From: Methylomagnum ishizawai
Lineage (GTDB): Bacteria; Pseudomonadota; Gammaproteobacteria; Methylococcales; Methylomonadaceae
Direction of reading: 5' to 3'
Assembly: GCA_945861705.1 (NCBI GenBank)
Contig: CAMAVM010000005.1
Span: 39,902 to 103,901 of the forward strand
DNA length: 64,000 bases
Positions 34,276-42,300 of this stretch are shown in pieces. Under the pieces are notes generated by a model that saw only the letters and a list, made by a program, of their open reading frames with translations, did not search any database and was not told where the DNA came from. Every line of letters begins with the position of its first letter. Within the stretch, counting starts at the first letter, position 1. The translations under genes and the position numbers were made by a program.

Positions 34276-37050
34276 TTAACTAACCCGCCTAGCCAACGTT
34301 CCACCCGCCGTTGCATTAACCGCACAAAATTTGAATTCCGGTATTTTTGCAGAAGGATCTAACGCATCGTTGGTCAGCAAGTTAGCATTGGCTTCGTTGT
34401 AGCAGAACGCCATGAACACATTGCCTTTTTGCATCGCATTATCTGATCGTGCATAAGCGGTAATCTTGCCTCGACGTGACGCTATGGTAATCAGGTCTCC
34501 GGCTGTAACACCCAGATTTTTCAGATCTTCTGGGTTAAGACTGACCACTGGATCAGGTTCAATCGCATCCAAAGTAGCAGAATGCCGCGTCATGCTGCCA
34601 GTATGCCAGTGTTCGAGCTGGCGACCCGTAATGAACACCAGTGGATATTCATCATCCGGTAATTCGTCCGCATGAATATATTCGGCTGGAACAAATTTAC
34701 CTCTGCCCGATGGCGTTGGGAAGCCGTCGGTAAAGATAATCGGCTGACCATGGTCACCGATGTTTTCAAGCGGGTAAGTTAAGGAATCTTCATTTTCAAG
34801 ACGTTCCCAAGTCATCCCAGCAATACTGGTCATCGCCAGTCTCATTTCATTGAAGACATCTTCAGGCCCGTTGTAATTCCAATCGCAACCCAGACGTTTG
34901 CCTATTTCCTGAATAATCCAAAGATCTTGCTTTGCCTGGCCCGGCGGATTAACGGCTTGCCGCCCCATTTGTACCCGTCTGTCGGTGTTAGAAAAAGTCC
35001 CTGTTTTTTCGTAGAAGGCTGAAGCAGGTAAAATCACATCAGCAAAACCAGCCGTTTCTGTGAGAAAAATATCCTGAATCACTAAATGTTCCAGGGCAGC
35101 AAAGGCTTCACGGACATGGTTTTGGTTGGGATCAGACATAGCGGGGTTTTCACCCTCAATATACATGCCGAAGACTTCCCCATGCAGGATTGCATGGATC
35201 ATTTCCACTGTGGTCAAACCGCGTTTTGGATCCAGCTTAACGCCCCACAACTTCTCAAATTTAGCTTGATTAGCCGGATTATCAACAGGCTCATAATCAG
35301 GATAAACCATAGGAATCAAGCCCACATCAGACGCACCCTGCACATTGTTTTGTCCGCGCAATGGGTGCAAGCCAGAACCTGGTCTACCAATTTGCCCCGT
35401 CATCAAGGCTAGGGCAATCAAGCAACGGGCGTTATCCGTACCATGTATATGCTGGGATATGCCCATGCCCCAAAGGATCATGGAACCTTTTGAGGTGGCA
35501 TAAAGCCTAGCTACTTCACGTAGGGTATTGGCATCTATGCCGCAAATCGGCGCAACGTGTTCAGGCGAATAGTGCTTGAGATGACCACGCATAGCCTCAA
35601 AACCTTCGGTATATTTGGCGATATATGCATCATTCTGTAGCCCTTCCTCGAGAATGACGTGCATCAGGCTGTTGAGCAACGCGACATCAGTATCGGGACG
35701 GAACTGCAAAACGTGCGTGGCGTATTTGGCTATGGATGTCCTAATAGGGTCAATCAGGATGATCTTCGCGCCTTTTGCAGCGGCATTCTTCATGAAGGTC
35801 GCGCCGACAGGATGATTTACCGTAGGGTTTGAGCCAATGATGATAATGACTTCAGCCTTGGCAACATCAGCAACTGGATTGGATACCGCGCCGGAACCGA
35901 TACATTCCAGCAATGCGACCACGGATGAGGCGTGACAAAGCCGAGTGCAATGATCGACGTTATTAGATCCAAATCCAGTGCGTACCAGCTTTTGAAACAG
36001 GTACGCTTCTTCATTGCTACCTTTAGCCGAACCCAATCCAGCCAAGGCTTTTTTGCCTTTTTCATCACGGATTTTCTTCAAGCCATTAGCGGCAAAATCC
36101 AGGGCTTCTTCCCAGCTTGCTTCCCTGAAAACGCTGTCCAGATCTTTGGGATCAAGTAATTCCGTAGTCTTAGCTACGCCCTCACGCCTGATTAAAGGCT
36201 TGGTCAAACGTAATGGGTTGTCAATATAGTTAAACCCGTAGCGACCTTTTACACAAAGGCGCAGATGATTGGTAAACCCATCCCTGCCCTCGGTGTAGAG
36301 TATTTTGTTATCCTTGATATGGTACTTGATGAGGCAACCTACACCGCAATAAGGACACGTGGAATCGACTGTCTTGTCAGGCACTTGCAAACCTACGTTA
36401 TTGGCTGGCATGAGTGCGCCCGTCGGACAGGCTTGTACGCACTCGCCGCAACCTACGCAACTGCTTGCGCCCATCGGGTCGGCAATATCGAAGACGATTT
36501 CGGAATGAGCGCCACGGTTTGCGTAACCGATGACATCATTCATTTGTGATTCGCGGCATGCCCTGACGCAGCGTGTGCATTGGATGCAAGCATCGAGGTT
36601 AACTGCAATCGCAGGGTGAGATAAGTCGGCAACAGGCTGGGCGCGGCTTTTAAAGCGCGGCACACCGACGTTCAACTTATCAGCCCACAAGTCCAGTTCA
36701 GAATCCAGCCTATAAGGTGATTTTCCCTGTTCAGGCATATCTGACTTAAGCAATTCCAGCACCATTTTTTGCGACCGTAACGCCCGTTCACTTTGTGCTT
36801 GGATCTTCATGCCTTCCGTTGGGGTGCGGCAACAGGAAGGCGCAAGCACCCGTTCGCCGTCGATCTCCACCACACAGGCACGGCAATTACCGTCTGGGCG
36901 TAAACTTTCCGTATAACAAAGATGAGGGATTTCCTTGCCGTGACGCTTGGCAATCTGCAAAATGGTTTCGCCTTGATACCCTGACATACTTTCGCCATCG
37001 AGCGTAAAGTTGATTTCGGGCTTGTTGATGAATTCTGGGTTAGCAGCCAT
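34276..37050 (-). CDS. fdsA: NAD-dependent formate dehydrogenase, alpha (molybdopterin) subunit
   Basis: 924 residues. Domains in order: N-terminal 2Fe-2S (about 20-100, HLCYTESLRPDGNCRACVVEID), His/Cys and 4Fe-4S ferredoxin clusters (CIQCTRCVRACRE, CVGCGECVQACPTGAL), and a Mo/W-bis-MGD catalytic domain beginning CPYCGVGC. The active-site Cys lies in HCTRLCHASSV, and a C-terminal molydopterin-binding domain follows. It oxidises formate to CO2, the last step of methylotrophic dissimilation, passing electrons to the diaphorase subunit encoded 30 bases upstream. No fdsC/fdhD or fdsD gene is adjacent. Confidence 0.96.
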   Translation of the reverse strand: MAANPEFINKPEINFTLDGESMSGYQGETILQIAKRHGKEIPHLCYTESLRPDGNCRACVVEIDGERVLAPSCCRTPTEGMKIQAQSERALRSQKMVLELLKSDMPEQGKSPYRLDSELDLWADKLNVGVPRFKSRAQPVADLSHPAIAVNLDACIQCTRCVRACRESQMNDVIGYANRGAHSEIVFDIADPMGASSCVGCGECVQACPTGALMPANNVGLQVPDKTVDSTCPYCGVGCLIKYHIKDNKILYTEGRDGFTNHLRLCVKGRYGFNYIDNPLRLTKPLIRREGVAKTTELLDPKDLDSVFREASWEEALDFAANGLKKIRDEKGKKALAGLGSAKGSNEEAYLFQKLVRTGFGSNNVDHCTRLCHASSVVALLECIGSGAVSNPVADVAKAEVIIIIGSNPTVNHPVGATFMKNAAAKGAKIILIDPIRTSIAKYATHVLQFRPDTDVALLNSLMHVILEEGLQNDAYIAKYTEGFEAMRGHLKHYSPEHVAPICGIDANTLREVARLYATSKGSMILWGMGISQHIHGTDNARCLIALALMTGQIGRPGSGLHPLRGQNNVQGASDVGLIPMVYPDYEPVDNPANQAKFEKLWGVKLDPKRGLTTVEMIHAILHGEVFGMYIEGENPAMSDPNQNHVREAFAALEHLVIQDIFLTETAGFADVILPASAFYEKTGTFSNTDRRVQMGRQAVNPPGQAKQDLWIIQEIGKRLGCDWNYNGPEDVFNEMRLAMTSIAGMTWERLENEDSLTYPLENIGDHGQPIIFTDGFPTPSGRGKFVPAEYIHADELPDDEYPLVFITGRQLEHWHTGSMTRHSATLDAIEPDPVVSLNPEDLKNLGVTAGDLITIASRRGKITAYARSDNAMQKGNVFMAFCYNEANANLLTNDALDPSAKIPEFKFCAVNATAGGTLARRVS

Positions 37051-37080
37051 AGCTTATTCTCTATACTTAATGCTGAGGAT

Positions 37081-38775
37081 TTATTGCAATTCGTCGGGGA
37101 AGTATTTGATTACGCAGCGTAATGGATTGGGTGCAGCTTGTCCTAATCCGCAGATTGAGGCATCGACCATCACGGATGACAGTTCCTCCAACAAATCCTT
37201 ATCCCAAACGGTCTGTTCCATTAAAGCAGCCGCTTTCGCCGTACCTACTCGACACGGAGTGCATTGTCCACAGGACTCTTCCTCAAAAAACTTCATCGCA
37301 TTCAAGGCCAGTTGTCTGGCACTATCGTGCTTGGAAAAAATAACCACGGCGGCAGAACCGATGAAACAACCGTATTTGTTCAAGGTATCGAAATCCAGGG
37401 GAATATCGCCCATAGACGCTGGCAAAATCCCGCCAGACGCACCACCTGGGAAATAGCCATAAAACTCGTGGCCTTCCAACATACCCCCGCAATATTCGGC
37501 GATCAGTTCCCGTACCGTGATACCCGCCGGAGCCAGATGAACGCCGGGCTTGTTGACGCGACCGGATACAGAAAAAGACCGCAAACCTTTACGTTCGTTC
37601 CTGCCGTGTGATGCAAACCATTCTGGGCCTTTTTCAACAATATCCCTGACCCAATAACAGGTTTCCATATTGTGTTCCAGCGTTGGCCTGCCAAACAGCC
37701 CAACTTGGGCAAGGAAAGGCGGTCTCAAACGGGGCATACCGCGCTTACCTTCGATGGACTCAACCATTGCCGATTCCTCACCGCAGATATAAGCGCCTGC
37801 ACCTCGACGTAGATGTATCGGCTGTAGTTTATGTTCGGACGAAGGGGGATTGGCCTGTAATGCGGCGATTTCTTTGGTCAGGATTTCCCTGCAACCTGCG
37901 TATTCATCGCGCAGGTACACATAAATTTCGTCGCAACCTACCGTTAATGCGGCGATTATCATGCCTTCGAGGAAACGGTGCGGATCTTGTTCAAGATAAT
38001 GCCGGTCTTTAAATGTACCTGGTTCACCTTCGTCTATGTTGACAGCCATCAGCCGTGGGCCAGCAAAACCTTTAACGATACGCCATTTTTTTCCTGCCGG
38101 AAAACCCGCCCCACCCAAGCCGCGCAAACCGGAACTTTCCATTTTTTGCAGGATGCTTTCGGAGTCAACCTGCCCTTCCAGCAGGCTTTTAAGTGTTTGA
38201 TAACCACCGTCAGCTTTATACTGGGTCAAGTCGATGTATTGCGTGATCTTGGCTGCTGTATCGTTGTTATTTACGGCAGTTTTGACAGATTCTGCGGTTG
38301 CATGGTCGATAGGATTTTGCCCGACAACTGCAACCGGTGCATGTTGGCAACGCCCTACGCACGGCACTTTTTGTACCCTGACCCCATCACCGAGGTCGTT
38401 TTCCAAGCCATGAATCAAATCATGAGCGCCTGACATTTCACAGGCTAAAGACTCACACACCCTGACAGTCAGTGCAGGAGGCACTTGCTGCCCTTCTTTG
38501 ACAACATCAAAATGATGATAAAACGACGCAACTTCAAATACCTCTGCGGTAGCTAGATTCATCTCATGGGCCAACGCAACCAGATGTTTGGTTGAAAGAT
38601 GCAGGTACTTATCCTGAATTTTATGCAAATGCTCGATCAACAAATCTTTTTGCCGAGATTCCGAACCCAGCAGCGTCCTAACCTCCTGCACAGAACCCAA
38701 GTCGATGGCATGGCCTTTTGGGCCCTTACGTTTTTTCAGGGTAATCTGTTCAGGGGTGATCTTTATAACTGCCAC
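37081..38775 (-). CDS. fdsB: NAD-dependent formate dehydrogenase, fused gamma-beta (NuoE-NuoF) subunit
   Basis: 564 residues starting at a GTG, with AGAGGAAG eight bases upstream. The N-terminal part (about 1-165) is a NuoE/FdsG-type 2Fe-2S thioredoxin fold with ligands in VRVCESLACEMSG and KVPCVGRCQHAP. The C-terminal part is NuoF/FdsB-like, with NADH/FMN-binding GAGAYICGEESAMVESIEG and the 4Fe-4S motif ESCGQCTPCRVGT. Classical Fds operons encode gamma and beta separately; here they are fused. It transfers electrons from FdsA to NAD+. Transcribed before fdsA in one operon. Confidence 0.94.
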   Translation of the reverse strand: MAVIKITPEQITLKKRKGPKGHAIDLGSVQEVRTLLGSESRQKDLLIEHLHKIQDKYLHLSTKHLVALAHEMNLATAEVFEVASFYHHFDVVKEGQQVPPALTVRVCESLACEMSGAHDLIHGLENDLGDGVRVQKVPCVGRCQHAPVAVVGQNPIDHATAESVKTAVNNNDTAAKITQYIDLTQYKADGGYQTLKSLLEGQVDSESILQKMESSGLRGLGGAGFPAGKKWRIVKGFAGPRLMAVNIDEGEPGTFKDRHYLEQDPHRFLEGMIIAALTVGCDEIYVYLRDEYAGCREILTKEIAALQANPPSSEHKLQPIHLRRGAGAYICGEESAMVESIEGKRGMPRLRPPFLAQVGLFGRPTLEHNMETCYWVRDIVEKGPEWFASHGRNERKGLRSFSVSGRVNKPGVHLAPAGITVRELIAEYCGGMLEGHEFYGYFPGGASGGILPASMGDIPLDFDTLNKYGCFIGSAAVVIFSKHDSARQLALNAMKFFEEESCGQCTPCRVGTAKAAALMEQTVWDKDLLEELSSVMVDASICGLGQAAPNPLRCVIKYFPDELQ

Positions 38776-39083
38776 GCGCCGCTTCCTCTAAGTTGTAGAT
38801 TTTTACCAACATACCGCCAATCCATCACGCCTTACCGACAGGAATCAGATAAAGAGCAATCTTTGGACACTTTATAGCAATGACAATAGTCGTTTCAAAC
38901 TGTCATTATAACGGCTTATAGGCAACACAAGAACAGCTTATGGCTCAACATGCTTAGAATAATTCATAAAAACCACATAAACAGTCTATATTTCTATTGA
39001 TTGTAATCAGTAGTGATTGACAGTTTTTGACACCAGGAAACAATGAAGCTTTGACAAACGCCCAATAGCCATCAAATTAAGTT
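38776..39083. other. Divergent intergenic region with three TTGACA repeats
   Basis: 308 bases between the formate dehydrogenase operon and the GNAT gene. TTGACA occurs three times on the plus strand (39017, 39027, 39051), but none has a good -10 box 16-18 bases downstream. No gene is supported. Confidence 0.4.
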
Positions 39084-40043
39084 ATGAATATCTCTGAATT
39101 TCGTGTTGAACCCGCTGACTATCATGCCGATTTTGACGATCTCCGCGCCGTGCGTATAGCCGTGTTTATTGACGAGCAAAACATACCGGAAGAAGTGGAA
39201 TTTGACGGGATTGATCCAGACTGCCACCACTTCGTCGCTCGTGATAACCAACATCAAGCCATTGGCACAGGCAGGCTTGCACCCGACGGTAAAATTGGGC
39301 GAATGGCTGTGTTGCAAACGTGGAGGGGGCAAGAGGTCGGCAAGGCATTAATGCTCGCCCTGATTGATAAGGCACGTAAATTAGGCTGGACAGAGGTGAA
39401 ACTCAACGCCCAAACCAATGTGTTGGGATTTTACGAGAAATTTGGCTTTGCCAAAGAAGGCGATGCGTTTATAGAAGCCAATATCCCTCATCAGATCATG
39501 CGCTTGCAGTTAGAACCCGTAACCATATCCAGCCGCCCTGCCCCGAAACTAAGTGATGCCTTAGTTGAAATTACTGAATTCCAGAGCTTGGAAGATGCTG
39601 TGTCCGCAACCCTTCAATTAATTGGCAAGACCCGGCGGCAAATCTGCATCTACAGCCCAGACCTGGAACACGTTTTGTATGGCCGGGCAGAGATTGTCGA
39701 AGCCCTCAAGCAATTTGCTATCCATAGTCAAGGCGGTAATGTATTGATTATTGTGCAAGATACGTTGTCGGCACGCAGCCAGCCGCATCCTTTGATTGAC
39801 CTGGCGCAACGGCTGCCTTCTGCATTTTCACTGCGTACGCCTGTAGAACCTGACGACCTGCAATATCCATCGGCTTATTTGATTAACGACCGCGAAGGTT
39901 ATCTGTTCCGCCAGCAAAGCAGCCTTTATCGAGGGGTTTGGAGTCTGATCATGCCTTCCCGTAACCGTCAACTCTCTGAAGAATTCGAGCGCGTTTGGCA
40001 ACGCTCACGACCATGCGCTGAATTTAGGGCGTTAGGTTTGTAG
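39084..40043 (+). CDS. GNAT acetyltransferase with extra C-terminal domain
   Basis: 319 residues. The first 150 form a GNAT domain of the ElaA/YjcF type (VFIDEQNIPEEVEFDG, acetyl-CoA loop MAVLQTWRGQEVGKAL). Residues 165-319 form a second domain seen after GNAT in other gammaproteobacteria (RRQICIYSPDLEHVLY, GYLFRQQSS). Its alternating strand pattern recalls a PLD-like fold, but no HxK motif is present. The substrate is unknown. Its stop lies six bases from that of the convergent 40049-40594 gene. Confidence 0.8.
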   Translation: MNISEFRVEPADYHADFDDLRAVRIAVFIDEQNIPEEVEFDGIDPDCHHFVARDNQHQAIGTGRLAPDGKIGRMAVLQTWRGQEVGKALMLALIDKARKLGWTEVKLNAQTNVLGFYEKFGFAKEGDAFIEANIPHQIMRLQLEPVTISSRPAPKLSDALVEITEFQSLEDAVSATLQLIGKTRRQICIYSPDLEHVLYGRAEIVEALKQFAIHSQGGNVLIIVQDTLSARSQPHPLIDLAQRLPSAFSLRTPVEPDDLQYPSAYLINDREGYLFRQQSSLYRGVWSLIMPSRNRQLSEEFERVWQRSRPCAEFRALGL

Positions 40044-40048
40044 CAGAC

Positions 40049-40594
40049 TTACGATTCTTCTTGATTAGCCCGTGATATTGGCGAAAGCCTTTGTTCAACG
40101 CGAATAACCGCCCTGTTCAACACCACAAGGTTGTTTTCTTCAACGATCTGTATACCCATCGTATAAAAAATAGGCAGCCAAAACGGATTGATTAACGCCC
40201 CACCTATCGCGCTTTTAGCGAATCGTCTCCAGTTTTTTATCGGGTTATACGATTCGGACAGCACACACATGGGCTGCTCAACAAAAACCCTGCAAATAGG
40301 ATTCAATTTGGTCTGCTCGGAGCTATTCAACAGTTCCAATGATTCCAACAATTTGCGCTCCATATTATGATAATTCATACGAGCCAGGCTTGAAGTAATG
40401 GCAAACGTAAGGGCAACGAGCGGCAAAATAACCGTTGGCGGGGCGACAGGTGCGAATGTGGAAGATAACATGACGATACCCAAGCCCAACATGAGAATAT
40501 CTTCTCCCCACTCCACATCGCGGTCTATGCCTTTGACGACAGCGGCGGCAGTACAATCAGATTTACCCATCAAATAATGTTGTTCTCGCTTCAT
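40049..40594 (-). CDS. Small membrane protein of unknown function
   Basis: 181 residues with GGAGAT seven bases before the ATG. Hydrophobic segments at about 33-55 (ILMLGLGIVMLSSTFAPVAPP) and 57-75, plus a weaker one at about 130-150, suggest two or three membrane spans. No motif was recognised. Convergent with the GNAT gene. Confidence 0.6.
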   Translation of the reverse strand: MKREQHYLMGKSDCTAAAVVKGIDRDVEWGEDILMLGLGIVMLSSTFAPVAPPTVILPLVALTFAITSSLARMNYHNMERKLLESLELLNSSEQTKLNPICRVFVEQPMCVLSESYNPIKNWRRFAKSAIGGALINPFWLPIFYTMGIQIVEENNLVVLNRAVIRVEQRLSPISRANQEES

Positions 40595-40755
40595 GAACCA
40601 TCTCCTGCTGCAAGCTAATCTTTTGGTATATCTCTTTACTTGATTGTGTCAATTATCGCAATATCATTGTGCGCCTTTGCACTAACCGACTCAAGCAATG
40701 GTTAGGAGTCGTCTGGATGGAACTTGCGGAATCCAGGATTTCGCGGCTCCGATTT

Positions 40756-40782
40756 CCCGTATTACACTGCACTTCATACGGG
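40756..40782 (-). terminator. Hairpin after msrB
   Basis: CCCGTAT (40756-40762) and ATACGGG (40776-40782) form a 7-bp stem directly past the msrB stop codon. No T-run follows on the minus strand, so termination by it is uncertain. The rest of 40595-40755 holds no recognised feature. Confidence 0.35.
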
Positions 40783-41334
40783 CTACTTACTGAAAAGCGG
40801 CAAAAACTTCCCATAACCTGATTTCACCAAGTCTTCTACGGGAATAAACCGCAATGCCGCAGAATTCATGCAATAGCGTAATCCTGTCGGTTTCGGGCCG
40901 TCATCAAACACATGTCCCAAATGCGAATCCCCATAACGGCTACGGACTTCTGTACGCCGCGAAAACAACGAAAAATCATTCTTTTCGGTGATATGTTCTG
41001 CCATTAAAGGTTTGGAAAAACTCGGCCAACCTGTGCCGGAATCGAATTTATCTATGGATGAAAATAGCGGTTCACCAGTGACTACATCAACATAGATTCC
41101 TGCCCTTTTTTCGTCCCAGTAGGTATTCTTGAAAGGAGGTTCCGTGCCTTCTTCTTGTGTCACCTTATATTGCAGCGGTGTCAACGTTTTTTGTAAGACA
41201 TCATCCGCAGGTTTGCTATAACTTTTGTTCGGTGGATTTTCTGTGTGCATGTCCGCGCCCAATGTCTGTTCTGCATTGCTATTCAATCCCGACAAGAATA
41301 CCGCTATCAGCACTAAAGAAAAAATTATTTTCAT
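40783..41334 (-). CDS. msrB: Exported peptide-methionine (R)-S-oxide reductase
   Basis: 183 residues with an N-terminal signal sequence (about 1-21). The MsrB fold is clear: [42 protein letters not shown] and the catalytic Cys in [13 protein letters not shown]. The zinc-binding CxxC pairs of many MsrB proteins are absent ([10 protein letters not shown] where CxxC would be). Export suggests repair of oxidised methionines in periplasmic proteins, which would suit neighbours that handle copper. It stands alone. Confidence 0.92.
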   Translation of the reverse strand: MKIIFSLVLIAVFLSGLNSNAEQTLGADMHTENPPNKSYSKPADDVLQKTLTPLQYKVTQEEGTEPPFKNTYWDEKRAGIYVDVVTGEPLFSSIDKFDSGTGWPSFSKPLMAEHITEKNDFSLFSRRTEVRSRYGDSHLGHVFDDGPKPTGLRYCMNSAALRFIPVEDLVKSGYGKFLPLFSK

Positions 41335-41659
41335 CGCTTATACCTTTATTTGTTTGTCAAAGTAAAGACCAACAACACAGGGATTAGTTTAAACGCTTAT
41401 CTGATGTTACGCACCGTCCACGAAAAGTACGGAATAATTCAATATTTTGCAGCGTTATGGGAATCCCTCATTTGGTAACGATCTACAGACCGACAACTCT
41501 TTTGAAGATTTTTCGTGTCTTTCGTGCTTTTCGTGGATATTGGTCGTGCGTAACATTAGCGCTTATAACAAAACCAAAATCAAATTTACTCAGATAATGC
41601 TTCGGTCAACATCATGTCCAGTTTTTATCCAGAATCGATAGCCCAAACAAAACTTATGC
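41335..41659. other. Intergenic region carrying an inverted-repeat element
   Basis: 325 bases between msrB and the SCO gene. Apart from the inverted-repeat element at 41404-41556, listed separately, no gene or RNA is recognised. Confidence 0.45.
41404..41556. mobile_element. MITE-like element with terminal inverted repeats
   Basis: Outer ends ATGTTACGCAC (41404-41414) and GTGCGTAACAT (41546-41556) are exact reverse complements. Just inside, TCCACGAAAAGTACG pairs with CGTGCTTTTCGTGGA with one change. The inner part contains TTTCGTGTCTTTCGTGC, a motif common in bacterial intergenic repeats. No open frame. It could be a miniature non-autonomous element or a folded-RNA repeat; no target duplication was identified. 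Confidence 0.5.
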
Positions 41660-42256
41660 TTATTCAGGCTTGAGCAAGTTGTATTCATCTATTAGATCGT
41701 GGGCATTGGCGATTCCTTCAATTCGTACCCAAGAACTTGATTTGGCGGCCCGCATTAGGGTCAATGAGGTGTGGTTCATTTTGTCGCCACGATAAGCATC
41801 AAAAGCTCTTTGAATAAGTTGCAATTCGGCAAGTTCCCCGGTCAGGAATTGCCAATTTGATCCAGCTTTAAATTTTTTGGCGTATTCAGCCAACATTGCC
41901 GGGGTATCGTGTTCGGGGTCAATGGAGATCGATACAAACCGCAGGTTTGGTGAGGATGGGCCTATAGTCGCGTGGACTTTGGACAATATTGCCGTCATGA
42001 TTGGACAGATGGCATTGCAGGTCGTGAAAATAAAATTCACAATAACTGGCCCACCATGATCCAGGACGGCTGAAAGCTGGGTTTTTTGCCCGTCTTGTGT
42101 AATTACATCAGCATTCGGAACCTTGTAACTGTGAATGGAACGGGAATAACTCGGTTGAGGCGTGGATTTTGCTTTGATGGGCGCGCTCATCACAAGCATT
42201 AATAACACGACAGTTATTGTAAATGGACTTAAGTAAGCCCTATAAACGATGTACAT
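41660..42256 (-). CDS. SCO family copper chaperone/thiol oxidoreductase
   Basis: 198 residues. An N-terminal hydrophobic segment (about 10-28) serves as signal or anchor. The SCO fold has copper ligands C80-x3-C84 (TTCNAICP) and H162 (KMNHTS), and the conserved SISIDPEHDTPAML. A GGGGAG site lies upstream; a TTG two codons earlier is an alternative start. Last gene of an operon with the protease, the small anchored protein and the cytochrome c fusion. It is a paralogue of the SCO half at 10861-11814. Likely role: copper insertion into the locus' oxidases. Confidence 0.88.
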   Translation of the reverse strand: MYIVYRAYLSPFTITVVLLMLVMSAPIKAKSTPQPSYSRSIHSYKVPNADVITQDGQKTQLSAVLDHGGPVIVNFIFTTCNAICPIMTAILSKVHATIGPSSPNLRFVSISIDPEHDTPAMLAEYAKKFKAGSNWQFLTGELAELQLIQRAFDAYRGDKMNHTSLTLMRAAKSSSWVRIEGIANAHDLIDEYNLLKPE

Positions 42257-42300
42257 TGGCAATCAACTCCCCTTTTTATGTTAAACAAGGATAACAAACC

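Noticed and set aside
39017..39056. Strong sigma-70 promoter suggested by three TTGACA hexamers
   Set aside because: No -10 box at 16-18 bases from any of them; kept only as a description of the intergenic region.
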